Shown: positions 16,841 through 27,123 of the stretch, piece after piece
How positions within the stretch are numbered: the first letter of the stretch is position 1
Layout: each line of letters opens with the position of its first letter
Assembly: GCF_032397745.1 (NCBI RefSeq)
Contig: NZ_CP135921.1
Span: 1,240,001 to 1,304,000, forward strand
Source: Bradyrhizobium prioriisuperbiae
GTDB taxonomy: Bacteria > Pseudomonadota > Alphaproteobacteria > Rhizobiales > Xanthobacteraceae
Reading direction: 5' to 3'
DNA: 64,000 nucleotides
Notes under the pieces: model-generated
The model's input: the letters and a program-made list of their open reading frames with translations, nothing else
What the model was told of the DNA's origin: nothing
The model's database searches: none
Made by a program: the position numbers and the translations under genes

Positions 16841-16919
16841 AGCGTGTGATTGTGGTCCAGAAGGTCCCTCGACGGACTCGCGGCGACTGCTGGAGGGACC
16901 TTCTGGACCATCACACGCT
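16841..16919. repeat. Second long inverted repeat, 27-bp stem
   Basis: Left arm 16841-16870 and right arm 16893-16919 are complementary over 27 bases; the left arm has three extra bases (TGT) as a bulge. Core of the arms: GGTCCAGAAGGTCCCTC. The loop is 22 bases. The right arm reaches into the stop codon of the UPF0262 gene, so the hairpin would form directly at the 3' end of that gene's transcript. There is no T-tract. Confidence 0.88.
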
Positions 16920-17415
16920 AGCCTTTCCAGTGCAGGACGGAAATCAGCGTGAACAGCCGGCGCGCGGTCTCGAAGTCGATCCGCACCTTGCCGTTCAGCC
17001 GTTCCATCAGCGTGTGCGAGCCTTCGTCATGGACGCCGCGGCGGCCCATGTCGATGGCCTCGATCTTGTCCGGCGTGGCCGTGCGGATGGCGTGATAATA
17101 GCTGTCGCAGATCATGAAGTAGTCCTTCACGATGCGGCGAAACGGCGTCAGCGACAGCAGATGCACCACCACCGGGCTCGCATCCTCCTGCCGGATATCG
17201 AACATCAACCGGTTACCGGAGATGCCGAGATGCAGGGTAAAGGGGCCGCCCGCGGCGCCCTCCGGCGCGAACAGGTTCTTCTCGACCAGGTCGTAGATCG
17301 CGATCGCGCGCTCATGCTCGATGTCCGGCCCGGACCGCCCGATCGATTCTTCGTCGAGGGTGATCGCAACGATGCGATTCCGGGTGTCATCAATCTCTGG
17401 CGCTGGTTTTGTCAT
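16918..17415 (-). CDS. UPF0262 family protein
   Basis: A 165-residue soluble protein of the UPF0262 family, found almost only in alphaproteobacteria next to hisD. Visible family segments are [14 protein letters not shown] near the start, [13 protein letters not shown], and [19 protein letters not shown] in the middle, with [10 protein letters not shown] following. The function is unknown. The start codon overlaps the hisD stop by four bases (ATGA), so it is translationally coupled to hisD. Confidence 0.93.
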   Translation of the reverse strand: MTKPAPEIDDTRNRIVAITLDEESIGRSGPDIEHERAIAIYDLVEKNLFAPEGAAGGPFTLHLGISGNRLMFDIRQEDASPVVVHLLSLTPFRRIVKDYFMICDSYYHAIRTATPDKIEAIDMGRRGVHDEGSHTLMERLNGKVRIDFETARRLFTLISVLHWKG

Positions 17416-18707
17416 CGCAGATTGAGGCGCAGTCCGACGGAGCGCGCATGGGCGTCGAGACCCTCGGCCTTGCCGAGCGTCATCGCGGCCGGACCCAGCG
17501 CGCGCAATTGATCCGGACCACAGCGCAAGATCGATGTTCGCTTCATGAAGTCAAGCACGCCCAGCCCCGACGAGAACCGCGCCGAGCGGGCCGTCGGCAG
17601 CACGTGGTTGGAACCGCCGACATAATCGCCGATCGCCTCCGGCGTGTGGCCGCCGAGGAAGATCGCCCCGGCGTTGCGGATCCGCGCCGCCAAGCCATCC
17701 GGATCCGATGTCATGATTTCGAGATGCTCGGCTGCAATGGCATCCGCCAGCCGCACCGCCTCATCGAGGTCGGCCACCCGGATGACGGCGCCGAACTCCG
17801 CCCACGAGGCACGCGCGATGTCGGCGCGCGGCAGGGTCGCCAGCTGGCCCTCGACCGCCGCGATCACACGCTCGGCCAGATCGTCGTCATCAGTGATCAG
17901 GATCGACTGCGCATTGGCGTCGTGCTCGGCCTGCGCCAGCAGATCGGCGGCAATCCAGTCGGCGTTCGCCGTGCGGTCGGCAATCACCAGCACCTCCGAC
18001 GGGCCGGCGATCATGTCGATGCCGACCTTGCCGAACACCAGCCGCTTGGCGGCCGCGACATAGGCATTGCCGGGGCCCACGATCTTCGCCACCGGCGCGA
18101 TGGTCGCGGTGCCGTAGGCGAGCGCCGCCACGGCCTGCGCGCCGCCCACCCGATAGATTTCGGTGACGCCGCCGAGATGGGCGGCTGCGAGCACCAGCGG
18201 ATTGAGCTTGCCGTCCGGCGCCGGCACCACCATCACCACGCGATCGACGCCCGCGACCTTCGCCGGCACCGCGTTCATCAGCACCGAAGAGGGATAGGCG
18301 GCGGTGCCACCCGGCACATACAGGCCGACCGCTTCGATCGCAGTCCAGCGATGTCCGAGCTCAACGCCGAGCGCGTCGGTGAAACGATCGTCCTTCGGCA
18401 ATTGCCGCCGGTGAAACACCTCGATGCGGTCCCGCGCCAGCTCGAGTGCGTCCAGCGTCGCGCCGTCGCACGCTTTCACGGCGGCCTCGATCTCAGCCTC
18501 CGTGAAACGCAGGCCGGCGGCATCAAGCCGCAACCGGTCGAACTTGGCGGTGGCGTCGATCAGCGCCGCATCGCCACGGGCGATGACGTCGCCCACGATG
18601 CCGCGCACCGCGGTCTCGATATCGGCGGAAACCTCCCGCTTCATGGCGAGGAAGGCGTTGAAGCGCTCGGCGAAATCGGCGCTGCGGCTGTCGAGGCGGA
18701 TCGGCAT
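17412..18707 (-). CDS. hisD: Histidinol dehydrogenase
   Basis: Catalyses the last two steps of histidine synthesis, L-histidinol to L-histidine with NAD+. With the ATG at 18707 it has 431 residues, matching the family (an earlier in-frame start at 18743 adds 12 unlikely residues). Diagnostic segments are [40 protein letters not shown] and IDMIAGPSE. The zinc- and substrate-binding region has AEHDANAQS and the catalytic AAEHLEI with its Glu-His, and the end has SNHVLPT. It overlaps UPF0262 downstream; DUF2948 lies 145 bases upstream. Confidence 0.97.
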   Translation of the reverse strand: MPIRLDSRSADFAERFNAFLAMKREVSADIETAVRGIVGDVIARGDAALIDATAKFDRLRLDAAGLRFTEAEIEAAVKACDGATLDALELARDRIEVFHRRQLPKDDRFTDALGVELGHRWTAIEAVGLYVPGGTAAYPSSVLMNAVPAKVAGVDRVVMVVPAPDGKLNPLVLAAAHLGGVTEIYRVGGAQAVAALAYGTATIAPVAKIVGPGNAYVAAAKRLVFGKVGIDMIAGPSEVLVIADRTANADWIAADLLAQAEHDANAQSILITDDDDLAERVIAAVEGQLATLPRADIARASWAEFGAVIRVADLDEAVRLADAIAAEHLEIMTSDPDGLAARIRNAGAIFLGGHTPEAIGDYVGGSNHVLPTARSARFSSGLGVLDFMKRTSILRCGPDQLRALGPAAMTLGKAEGLDAHARSVGLRLNLR

Positions 18708-18852
18708 GAGATGTTCCGGCGGCGGTCGGGGTTTCCCGGGCATCCTGCCCCAAAATCCCTGCTCAAAGCCCCTGCTCCAAGCCCCTGCTCAATGGCTTGC
18801 CGGTCCCGCCCCGTCAACCCTCCGGGCTAGATCCCGGCGAGGTCTTGCAGGG

Positions 18853-19335
18853 TCAACCGCCCGGCCGAAGCAGGGCAGCACCGTCAGCCCCCTCGGAGGC
18901 CTCATCCAGAGCGTCGGGTTCGAGGTCGTCGGGGCCGAGATCGGCCAGTTCGCACTCCAGGCATTCCACGTCCAGCCGCAGCGCTCCGCCGCCGGAAAAC
19001 AGCAGTACCGCGCTGCCGGAAGGCGGGTCGGAGGGATTGAACTCGATCCCGATCAGGTCAAGCGCCGTCTCCGACGCCGCCAGATCAATGTTGCGGGATT
19101 TGCAGGCCAGCACCCGGTCGAACCGCAGCGCCGAAATCAGCCGGTTGGCTTGCGGGCCGCCGTCCAGCGCCTGGTCCCAGTCCAGCCGGCGCATGCCGAC
19201 CACAAGGCGCCTCTCGCGCGGCCGCCAGACGATGTCGGCGACATTGACCCGGGCGTCCTGCACATGAGCCGAGATGACACAGAGATCATCCGCGTCCAGC
19301 GCCGCCAGTTTTCGCCGCGCCGGAGCCCGCACCAT
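18853..19335 (-). CDS. DUF2948 family protein
   Basis: A 160-residue protein that starts with KLAALDADDLCVISAHVQDA, the typical beginning of DUF2948. The middle has FDRVLACKSRNID and the C-terminus LRLDVECLECELADL, an acidic segment. Function is unknown, but the gene is conserved between murA and hisD in Hyphomicrobiales. The ATG at 19335 is chosen; a TTG at 19359 in frame would overlap murA by 20 bases and has no better ribosome-binding site. Confidence 0.88.
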   Translation of the reverse strand: MVRAPARRKLAALDADDLCVISAHVQDARVNVADIVWRPRERRLVVGMRRLDWDQALDGGPQANRLISALRFDRVLACKSRNIDLAASETALDLIGIEFNPSDPPSGSAVLLFSGGGALRLDVECLECELADLGPDDLEPDALDEASEGADGAALLRPGG

Positions 19336-19339
19336 CGGG

Positions 19340-20629
<1,290 letters not shown>

Positions 20630-20842
20630 GCCGCCCCCTGAAGTGTTGCTGCGCCTGAGTTAAGCGCATGGGGCGAGCATTGCAAAACTTTTGCTCGAAT
20701 CCGTGAAGCCGCCCCGAAAAGCCAGTCTTTTCAGTCCAATGAGGCGAAAGTCGGGTGACTCAAGGCGGTGCTGGGCAGATGGAGGACGGGGAAAAGCGGG
20801 GAATTCGCCGTCCTTTCTGTGTCACGGAGCCTCGCCGGCCGT

Positions 20843-21331
20843 TCAGGCTGTGCCGAGGCCCTTGAAACGGCGCACCGAGCCGATCCCCAGCAGCACGAAC
20901 AGCACCAGCGCAATGCCCTGGGCGATCAGGAACGGCGGTTCCGATCCGGTCGGCGCCGCGGCCTTCAGCGCCGGTACCTTCAGGAAGGCCTGCGCGATGA
21001 AAACGAAGAAGTTGAGATAGAGCGCGATCACCGCGGTGACCACATAGGCCGAGCGCCAGGCGCCGGCGAGGTGCTGGCCGTAGCGCGCCAGCAGCGCGAT
21101 CGCGAGCACCACCAGGGAAATGATGCCGACGATGTGCGAGGGTAGCAGCTTGTCCGCGGGCAGGACAAAGCCGGTGGCGCTGGTCAACACCGTGGACGCC
21201 AGAAACACCGCGGTCCAGCCGTCGCGCCGTTCTCCCGACAACAGGCCGAACACGGCAGCAAAGCCGGTGACCAGCCCGACCAGGCTGAGCAGGACATGTA
21301 TGAAGACTTGAATGGTCATCCCGAAGATCAT
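20843..21331 (-). CDS. Small membrane protein of unknown function
   Basis: With the ATG at 21331 it has 162 residues and four or five hydrophobic segments: residues about 5-28 (IQVFIHVLLSLVGLVTGFAAV), 40-56, 67-85 (IVGIISLVVLAIALLARY), 95-118 (VVTAVIALYLNFFVFIAQAF) and 137-155. Charged residues are few, and the C-terminus (RRFKGL) is basic. It resembles small uncharacterised DUF-type membrane proteins of rhizobia, without a name I can give. The frame is open to 21445, but the upstream 38 residues are Arg/Pro-rich and look non-coding. Confidence 0.7.
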   Translation of the reverse strand: MIFGMTIQVFIHVLLSLVGLVTGFAAVFGLLSGERRDGWTAVFLASTVLTSATGFVLPADKLLPSHIVGIISLVVLAIALLARYGQHLAGAWRSAYVVTAVIALYLNFFVFIAQAFLKVPALKAAAPTGSEPPFLIAQGIALVLFVLLGIGSVRRFKGLGTA

Positions 21332-21425
21332 GGCTGGGGCCCCCCGCTTGGCTGGATCCGGCGGCCCCAATGCTACATGCCCGTCGCGAGAAAAACCACG
21401 CATGGGTTCGACGGCAAGTCGCCTG

Positions 21426-22085
21426 TCAGGCGGCGTTGATGTCACGGGTCTCGAAGATTCTTTGCGCGGGTTGAGACTGTGTCACGCGGATCATCGCGCG
21501 GCCCAACTGCTCCGTCGTCGTCACATAGGTCGGCGCTATGGCTTTCACCACACCGAACAGCGGCCCGAACACGGTGTAGATCGCCTGGACCCACGCCGTC
21601 TTCGACTTCGCGCCGTGCAGCGGCTGGATCGCGCCGGGACGAAACATGTAGGCCGCCTTGAACGGCAGGCGCAGCAGGGCATTCTCGGTCTCGCCCTTGA
21701 TCCGCGCCCACATGGTGCGGCCGCGCTCGCTCGAGTCGGTGCCCATGCCCGTGACATAGACGAATGTCATGGCGGGGTTGAGCTTCACCAGCGTGCGCGC
21801 CGCTGCGAGCGTGATGTCATGGGTGATGCGCCGGTACGCGTCTTCGCTCAAGCCCGCGACGCTGATGCCGAGACAGAAAAAGCAGGCGTCGTAGCCCGAC
21901 AGCTCCGGCTCGATCGTGGAGAAGTCGAAAAAATTTGCGTGCACGATCTCGCGCAGCTTTGCATGCGGCTGCCCGGTGGCACTGCGCCCGACGGTCAGAA
22001 CCTGTTCGACGGAGGAATCGAGCAGGCATTCGCGCAGAACGCCTTGCCCAACCATGCCGGTCGCGCCGAACAGAATCACCTTCAT
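21426..22085 (-). CDS. NAD(P)-binding Rossmann-fold oxidoreductase (atypical SDR)
   Basis: A 219-residue protein starting MKVILFGATGMVGQGV: the glycine motif GATGMVG at residues 7-13 is that of extended/atypical SDRs such as the NmrA and HTATIP2-like groups. YVTGMGTDSSERG near residue 115 takes the place of the usual active-site Ser region. No clear Tyr-x3-Lys is seen where the catalytic pair is expected, so it may bind NAD(P) without classical dehydrogenase chemistry. The ATG at 22085 has AGGGGGCGCC upstream. It lies 29 bases downstream of the SDR gene on the same strand, probably in one operon. Confidence 0.85.
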   Translation of the reverse strand: MKVILFGATGMVGQGVLRECLLDSSVEQVLTVGRSATGQPHAKLREIVHANFFDFSTIEPELSGYDACFFCLGISVAGLSEDAYRRITHDITLAAARTLVKLNPAMTFVYVTGMGTDSSERGRTMWARIKGETENALLRLPFKAAYMFRPGAIQPLHGAKSKTAWVQAIYTVFGPLFGVVKAIAPTYVTTTEQLGRAMIRVTQSQPAQRIFETRDINAA

Positions 22086-22114
22086 GGCGCCCCCTTGTCG
22101 AGACCGATCGAGAC

Positions 22115-23053
22115 TTACGCCGCTACCGGCATGCTGTCGAACCTGACTTTGGTGAGCGTTTCCGAAATCTCCCAAAGCTGCGCTGCCACGGCCGCGTCCT
22201 TGGCCCGCGGCATGATCCGGGACGGCGCCGGCGGTCCCTTCATTTCATAGAAGCCATCGGGGCCATAATAGCCGGCCTTTTGCGCCCTCGGTGAGGTTGC
22301 GGCGAAAAGTGTCGGCAGCGCATCGTTTGCGGCGGAGTGGCTCAAATAGGGCTGGAGCAGCAGCCGGTTGAGTTGCCACAGCACGCCGCTCGTGCCCGGA
22401 CCGTTGGGGATCAAATCGGTGCGCGCGTAGCCGGGGTGCGCGGCATTGCTCATCAGCCCCCAGCCATGGGCGTCGCTGCGGCGCTGCAGCTCGATCGCAA
22501 AGATCAGCATCGCGAGCTTGGACTGGGTATAGGCCTTCCAGGGACGATAACTGCGCTCGGCCTGCAGATCGGCGAAGTCGATCACGCCGGAGCGATGCGC
22601 CAGGCTCGAGAGATTGACCACGCGCGGCTGCAGGCTGCGCTTGAGCAGCGGCAACACATGCGCCGTGAGCGCGAAGTGGCCGAGATAGTTGGTGCCGAAC
22701 TGCATTTCGAAGCCGTCCGCCGTGGCCTGCCGCCGCGGCAGCGCCATCACGGCGGCGTTGTTGACCAGCAGATCGAGCGTGGCATGTCGCGCGGTGAGAC
22801 GGCGGGCGAAGTCGGCCACCGATGCGAGATCCGCGAGGTCGAGCATTTCGAACGCGATGCTGGCGTTCGGATGCCTTGCCTTGATCTTCGCGATGGCTTC
22901 GCCACCCTTCGCCAGATTACGCCCCGCAAGAACGACATCCGCACCGGCGCCGGCGAGCGCCAGCGCGGTCTGATAACCCAAACCACCGGTGCCGGTGATC
23001 ACGGCCAGCTTGCCGGCCTGGGAGGGAATGTCTGCAATCGTCCACGCGCTCAT
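22115..23053 (-). CDS. SDR family oxidoreductase (retinol dehydrogenase-like)
   Basis: A 312-residue protein with TGTGGLGYQTA in place of the usual TGxxxGxG (residues 21-31), then LLVNNAAVM (NNAG motif variant), FGTNYLGHFALT, LSSLAHRSG (active-site Ser) and YTQSKLAM (Tyr-x3-Lys). These are in the order seen in the WWOX/retinol dehydrogenase-like SDRs. The C-terminal AHPGYARTDL is also typical. Substrate unknown. A perfect palindrome TGCAAATTTGCA lies 45 bases upstream of the start and may regulate it together with the following Rossmann gene. Confidence 0.92.
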   Translation of the reverse strand: MSAWTIADIPSQAGKLAVITGTGGLGYQTALALAGAGADVVLAGRNLAKGGEAIAKIKARHPNASIAFEMLDLADLASVADFARRLTARHATLDLLVNNAAVMALPRRQATADGFEMQFGTNYLGHFALTAHVLPLLKRSLQPRVVNLSSLAHRSGVIDFADLQAERSYRPWKAYTQSKLAMLIFAIELQRRSDAHGWGLMSNAAHPGYARTDLIPNGPGTSGVLWQLNRLLLQPYLSHSAANDALPTLFAATSPRAQKAGYYGPDGFYEMKGPPAPSRIMPRAKDAAVAAQLWEISETLTKVRFDSMPVAA

Positions 23054-23097
23054 GTCGTCGGCTCCACAGTTGGTGAAAGCCAGAAATATGCATCAAG

Positions 23098-23109
23098 TGC
23101 AAATTTGCA
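23098..23109. promoter_or_regulatory. Palindrome TGCAAATTTGCA upstream of the SDR gene
   Basis: A 12-base perfect palindrome, 45 bases before the minus-strand ATG at 23053, in a short AT-rich island. Position and symmetry suit a dimeric repressor site. No regulator gene is adjacent. Confidence 0.4.
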
Positions 23110-23151
23110 ATTGGTAAAATTAAAAATCCAACAAGCCCATGATCCGCAACT

Positions 23152-23177
23152 GAAAACGGCGGCCAAACCGGCCGCCG
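23152..23177 (-). terminator. Rho-independent terminator-like hairpin
   Basis: On the minus strand CGGCGGCC, loop GGTTT, GGCCGCCG is followed by TTTTC. It begins 13 bases after the stop codon of the small gene 23190-23372 and ends before the SDR promoter. The stem is strong (8 G-C pairs) but the T-tract is short. Confidence 0.6.
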
Positions 23178-23189
23178 CTGGGTGGGCGA

Positions 23190-23372
23190 TCAATCCTGGT
23201 CCGGCGCCGGGCGCGGGTCCGCTGGATCGCCGTCGTCGGTGGCCGGTCCAGCCTCACTGGCGCGCCCCCGCGCCTGCGCCTTGCGCCGCTTCAGGTTTTC
23301 ACGCAAGGCAGCCCGCAACCGCTCCTGGCGGCTGTCTTGACGTTGGCTGCGCTGTTTTGGCTCGTCGGTCAT
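23190..23372 (-). CDS. Small highly charged protein, unknown function
   Basis: A 60-residue protein starting at an ATG (MTDEPKQRSQRQ). The first two thirds are Arg/Lys/Gln-rich and probably helical (RQERLRAALRENLKRRKAQ); the end is acidic with Asp/Pro (DDGDPADPRPAPDQD). Similar short charged proteins are annotated near murA in Bradyrhizobium relatives, as far as I recall. A terminator-like hairpin follows directly, supporting it as a real single-gene transcript. It is divergent from the NTF2-like gene at 23450. Confidence 0.6.
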   Translation of the reverse strand: MTDEPKQRSQRQDSRQERLRAALRENLKRRKAQARGRASEAGPATDDGDPADPRPAPDQD

Positions 23373-23449
23373 GGATCGGCGTCGGCTATCAAGGCACTGT
23401 CGCGAAGCGTGAGCGGCCATATAATCCCGATCCGCACGGAGGCCAATCG

Positions 23450-23908
23450 ATGACATCCCCCAATCTTGCCACCAACCAGCTCGCCGAGCTGCCGCGCCGG
23501 ACGCTCACAGGCTGGCACCGTTTTGTGGAGGCCAGCGATCCGGCGCTGCTGTCGCCACTGCTGGCCAAAAACGTCGTGTTCCGCTCGCCCTTCGTCCACA
23601 ACCCGATTCCGGGCCACGCCGCGACGCTGCTGGTGCTCAGCACGGTGGTGGGGGTTTTCGAGAATTTTCGGTATTTTCGAGAGTTTGTGGCCGGCACCCA
23701 CGATGTGGCGCTGGAATTCGGCGGCAATGTCGGCCGCTTCGAGCTGAAAGGCATCGACCTGATCAAATTCAACGACGCCGGCGAAATGATCGAATTCGAG
23801 GTCATGATCCGGCCTTTCAAGGCCCTGGAAGCGGTGGGCGAGGCCATGAACGCCCGGATCGGGCCGCAATTGGCTCAATTAAAACAGCAGGCAGCCTCGG
23901 GAACCTGA
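23450..23908 (+). CDS. NTF2/SnoaL-like family protein
   Basis: A 152-residue protein; ATG at 23450 follows CGGAGG with good spacing. The body (FVEASDPALLSPLLAKNVVFRSPF, then FRYFREF, then FELKGIDLIKFNDAGEMIEFEVMIRP) follows the cone-shaped NTF2-like pattern of alternating strands. Family members are isomerases, hydrolases or binding proteins; no catalytic dyad can be assigned. The long open frame upstream (from 22337) is antisense to the SDR gene and is not used. tRNA-Thr follows 121 bases downstream. Confidence 0.82.
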   Translation: MTSPNLATNQLAELPRRTLTGWHRFVEASDPALLSPLLAKNVVFRSPFVHNPIPGHAATLLVLSTVVGVFENFRYFREFVAGTHDVALEFGGNVGRFELKGIDLIKFNDAGEMIEFEVMIRPFKALEAVGEAMNARIGPQLAQLKQQAASGT

Positions 23909-24029
23909 CCGCAGCTCTGATTCTGCATCTGTTCCCCCTGCCGGAACGCTTGCGCCGCAAGATGCCTTGTGGCAAGGAACGCGCGCCGCAGCGGGCTTTT
24001 CATATCAGATGATTCCCGCCTCCGGACTT

Positions 24030-24104
24030 GCTGCCGTAGCTCAGTGGTAGAGCACTTCATTGGTAATGAAGAGGTCGACAGTTCAATCCTGTCTGGCAGC
24101 ACCA
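24030..24104 (+). tRNA. tRNA-Thr (GGT)
   Basis: It starts GCTGCCGTAGCTCAGTGG and ends CTGGCAGCACCA with encoded CCA. The anticodon stem CTTCA/TGAAG encloses TTGGTAA, giving anticodon GGT (threonine). The T arm has GTTCAATC. It is 75 bases long. No partial copy of it was noticed in the window. Confidence 0.97.
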
Positions 24105-24144
24105 TTCCGGTTTCAAAAAGCTGCTCATCCCATGATCGCCCCGC

Positions 24145-25176
24145 TCAGCTGAGCGACGCCACAGCCGCCCATTCCCGCATGCGCGAAAAGTGCGCCTGCA
24201 CACCGGACTGCCAGCCGACGCCGGCAGCAGGCGCGACACCGCCATGCCTCGCTTCACTGGGCGTCATGTCGAACCGTGCACGAAACGCCCGCAGGAACTG
24301 ACTGCTGCTGGAAAACGCCAGGTCGGTTGCGATGGTGGTGATGGAGCGCGTCGACCCCGGGGATACGAGCTCTCGATAGGCGGCCTCCAGGCGGCGCTTG
24401 CGCACCATTGCCGCCACGCCGCCCTCGTCCGCGAACATCCGATACAGATGCGCGCGCGAGATCTGGAACCTGCGCAGCAGCAAATCGGGGCCGAGTAGCG
24501 GGTCGAACAGATTGGCATCGACAAAGGCCAGCACCCGCCGGCGCCATGTCTGGGTGATCGCTGTCTCAGCCGGTAATTCGCGCGCGGCACGGCGCGCAAG
24601 CGTCGATGCCAGCACCATGGTGGCGGTCTCTTCGACAGCCAGCGCATCCGCGCCGTTTGTCGAGGCAGGCAGGTCCGACAGGCTGACCAGGAAATCGGAC
24701 ATCAGCCGCGCCACCGGAGAGCCGGCCTCGAGCCGCGTGCCGTGCAAGCTGCGCCCGCCGGCGGCCTGATCGATAGCCGCACGCGGCAGCATCACAGCGA
24801 GGGTGGAACCGGTGGACGAGCGGCTGGACCAGGCTCGGCTCAGATCGAAAGCAACCACGTCGCCCGGCTTGATCGAGACTGCGCGCCCCTCAAAATCAGC
24901 GTCGGCGGTGCCGATCCGCCGCGACTGGATCAGGTAGAAGTCGTCGAGCCGGCTTTTGCGAATCACCTGCCGGTCGCGACAGTAATGCTGGGAGTTGAAC
25001 TGCGTCCGGGCGACCATCAGCGTGGCGCCCAGCCGCGAGCGCACCGAGCCCACGAGACCCCTGACGTCATCGCCTTGCGCCTGGGCGTCGAACAGCGGGC
25101 CCATGATGGCGCGCCAATAATCGCTGCGAAATTTCGGCTCGATCAGGTCCGTCGACAGAAACAGCTCTTCCGGCAT
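24145..25176 (-). CDS. AraC family transcriptional regulator
   Basis: A 343-residue regulator with an N-terminal sensing domain of the AraC-binding-like (cupin_6/AraC_binding_2) kind, including FYLIQSRRIG and KPGDVVAFDLSRAW, and a C-terminal pair of HTH motifs. The first HTH covers about residues 225-255 (LLLRRFQISRAHLYRMFADEG). The second has ITTIATDLAFSSSSQFLRAF followed by the conserved FDMTPSEARH. Neighbouring genes do not point to a target. An acidic N-terminus with LIEPKFRSDYWRA resembles regulators of catabolic genes. Confidence 0.92.
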   Translation of the reverse strand: MPEELFLSTDLIEPKFRSDYWRAIMGPLFDAQAQGDDVRGLVGSVRSRLGATLMVARTQFNSQHYCRDRQVIRKSRLDDFYLIQSRRIGTADADFEGRAVSIKPGDVVAFDLSRAWSSRSSTGSTLAVMLPRAAIDQAAGGRSLHGTRLEAGSPVARLMSDFLVSLSDLPASTNGADALAVEETATMVLASTLARRAARELPAETAITQTWRRRVLAFVDANLFDPLLGPDLLLRRFQISRAHLYRMFADEGGVAAMVRKRRLEAAYRELVSPGSTRSITTIATDLAFSSSSQFLRAFRARFDMTPSEARHGGVAPAAGVGWQSGVQAHFSRMREWAAVASLS

Positions 25177-25422
25177 TTCGCCTCCGACCTTCCACGCCCC
25201 GGACCGCCAAAAGGACTGCCAAGGCCATGCCGTGCGGGAAGGCTAGGAGATTCTCAACCCTGCGTCATTAGCCGGCATGCCGGCAGTCCACCTGAAATTG
25301 AGACGTGCGGCAGACAAAAAGGAGATTGGGAGAGGAGCGAAGCAGTGAGGTTTCGTGAGAGTCTTGCCGTCGCGGACAGGGTCACCGCGCCATCTTCTGC
25401 TCGCCCGGACCGCGGAGCCGAC

Positions 25423-25605
25423 ATGAATGATCTGACATCTACCAGGCCGATTCCTTCCGAGCCTGACTCACAGGTCCACCTCTCGCTGCGACTGCTGGAG
25501 GCGTTCAGGAAAATCAGGGGCGAGCCCGCAAGGCGGGAGGTGATTGCGCTGGTGGAGCGGCTGGCCGAGGCCGATTCAAACATCGAACAAGCGAAGGCCA
25601 ACTAA
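25423..25605 (+). CDS. Small protein of unknown function
   Basis: A 60-residue soluble protein read from the ATG at 25423; an upstream GTG in the same frame near 25346 would add about 26 residues. The C-terminal two thirds look like two amphipathic helices (LSLRLLEAFRKIRGEPARREV, shown in part, and IALVERLAEADSNIEQ). Short single-helix proteins of this type are common in rhizobia and unnamed. It stands alone between the AraC gene and the ABC transporter. The stop is followed by nothing clearly terminator-like. Confidence 0.5.
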   Translation: MNDLTSTRPIPSEPDSQVHLSLRLLEAFRKIRGEPARREVIALVERLAEADSNIEQAKAN

Positions 25606-25659
25606 GCCGGATTGCGGCGCCGCAAGGGGTGTATGCGACCGCCAGATCCGACGTCCGGA

Positions 25660-26451
25660 TCATTGCGCGCCTGATGTCTCCACCTTGTCCTGATGGAACC
25701 GGCCGAGGAATGATTTCAGCCGCTCGCTGCGCGGCTGGCGGATGATCTCCTCGGGCGAGCCGATCTCCTCCATCACGCCATTGTTCATAAAGCCGACCCG
25801 GGTCGAGACATCGGCGGCGAACGCCATTTCGTGGGTGACCAAGATCATGGTCATGCCTTCGGCGGCGAGATCGCGGATGACTGCGAGGACTTCGCCGACC
25901 AGTTCCGGATCGAGCGCCGAGGTCGGCTCGTCGAACAGCATCACCTCCGGCTTCATGGCCAGCGCACGGGCGATGGCGACGCGCTGCTTCTGGCCGCCGG
26001 ACAAACGGCTGGGGAACGCCTCGGCCTTGTCGGCAAGGCCGACCTTGGCGAGCAGGTCACGGCCCAGTGCGTCGGCGTCCGCCCGCGCCATGCCCTTCAC
26101 CTGCACCGGGCCTTCGGTGATGTTGCCGAGCACCGACATGTGCGGGAACAGATTGAAGTGCTGGAACACCATGCCGACACTGCGCCGCAGCAGCGCCAGC
26201 TGTGCATCGACCGGCGCGCGATGCCCGCCGCCGAACGCGAAGCTGTGTGAACCGACATCGAGCTGGCCCTGCTGCGGCATCTCCAGCAGATTGAGGCAGC
26301 GCAGAAAGGTGGACTTGCCGGAGCCGCTGGCGCCGATCAGGGTCACCACCTCGCCGCGCGCGACCGACAGCGAAACGCCCTTGAGCACCGCGTTGCTGCC
26401 GAAGGACTTGTGAATGCCTGTGGCGGAGAGCGTTGCGCCGTTGCTGCTCAT
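25660..26451 (-). CDS. Polar amino acid ABC transporter, ATP-binding protein
   Basis: A 263-residue ATPase of the GlnQ/HisP group that powers import of a polar amino acid. Walker [10 protein letters not shown] is at residues 36-44, the Q-loop is in [17 protein letters not shown], the signature is [15 protein letters not shown], and Walker B is [14 protein letters not shown]. All are intact. A 12-residue insert ([11 protein letters not shown]) precedes the Q-loop, as in some members of this group. Its start overlaps the permease stop by four bases. The binding protein two genes upstream belongs to the same transporter. Confidence 0.96.
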   Translation of the reverse strand: MSSNGATLSATGIHKSFGSNAVLKGVSLSVARGEVVTLIGASGSGKSTFLRCLNLLEMPQQGQLDVGSHSFAFGGGHRAPVDAQLALLRRSVGMVFQHFNLFPHMSVLGNITEGPVQVKGMARADADALGRDLLAKVGLADKAEAFPSRLSGGQKQRVAIARALAMKPEVMLFDEPTSALDPELVGEVLAVIRDLAAEGMTMILVTHEMAFAADVSTRVGFMNNGVMEEIGSPEEIIRQPRSERLKSFLGRFHQDKVETSGAQ

Positions 26452-27110
26452 CGATGCGCTCCCAGTCGCTGTTCGACCTTGTCGGCCACCAAGGTGAGCG
26501 GAAACAGCACCACGAAATACAACACCGCGATGGCGGTATAAACCTCCAGCGGCCGATAACTTGCCGCCGTGATCACCGATCCCTGGTACAAGAGATCACC
26601 CACCGCCACGACCGACACCAGCGAGGTGTTCTTCAACTGCAGGATGGTCTGGTTGATGAAGGACGGGATCATCACCTGGATCGCCTGCGGCAGCACGATG
26701 CGGCGGAAGATCTTGCCCCGCCGCATGCCGATGGCCCGGCCGGCCTCCCACTGCCCTGTATCGACCGCCTCGATACCGCCGCGGAAGATCTCCGCGTAGA
26801 ACGCACCTGCGTAGAGCGACAGCGTGAGGAAGCAGGCGGTGGCCGCCGACATGTCGACGCCGATCAGCACCGGCAGGGCGTAATAGACCCAGACCAGTTG
26901 CACCAGCAGCGGCGTGCAGCGGAACACTTCGATGTAGCCGCGCAGCGGGATGGTGACCCAGCGCGGCGCCGTGGTGCGCAGGATGCCGGTGGCGAGGCCG
27001 ATCATCAGGCCCGCGATCACCGTGGTCACCGTATAGACCACGGTGACGAGCAGGCCCTGCCAGATCAGCGGCAGATAGGGCTTCAGCGCCGTGAAATCCC
27101 ACGCGTACAT
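26448..27110 (-). CDS. Polar amino acid ABC transporter, permease
   Basis: A 220-residue inner-membrane protein of the HisM/GlnP type with about five membrane helices, beginning [18 protein letters not shown]. The EAA loop, which contacts the ATPase, reads [22 protein letters not shown]. Only one permease gene is present, so it probably works as a homodimer. It is overlapped by the ATPase gene downstream and follows the binding-protein gene by 13 bases, giving a three-gene operon on the minus strand. Confidence 0.96.
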   Translation of the reverse strand: MYAWDFTALKPYLPLIWQGLLVTVVYTVTTVIAGLMIGLATGILRTTAPRWVTIPLRGYIEVFRCTPLLVQLVWVYYALPVLIGVDMSAATACFLTLSLYAGAFYAEIFRGGIEAVDTGQWEAGRAIGMRRGKIFRRIVLPQAIQVMIPSFINQTILQLKNTSLVSVVAVGDLLYQGSVITAASYRPLEVYTAIAVLYFVVLFPLTLVADKVEQRLGAHR

Positions 27111-27123
27111 CGGAGCCTTTCGT

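Noticed and set aside
17409..18830. Long plus-strand open frame opposite hisD (also 19274-20641 opposite murA, 58078-59685 opposite the binding protein, 28024-29076 opposite dctP)
   Set aside because: These mirror well-identified genes on the other strand; their translations are Arg/His-rich and without family likeness, as usual in GC-rich DNA.
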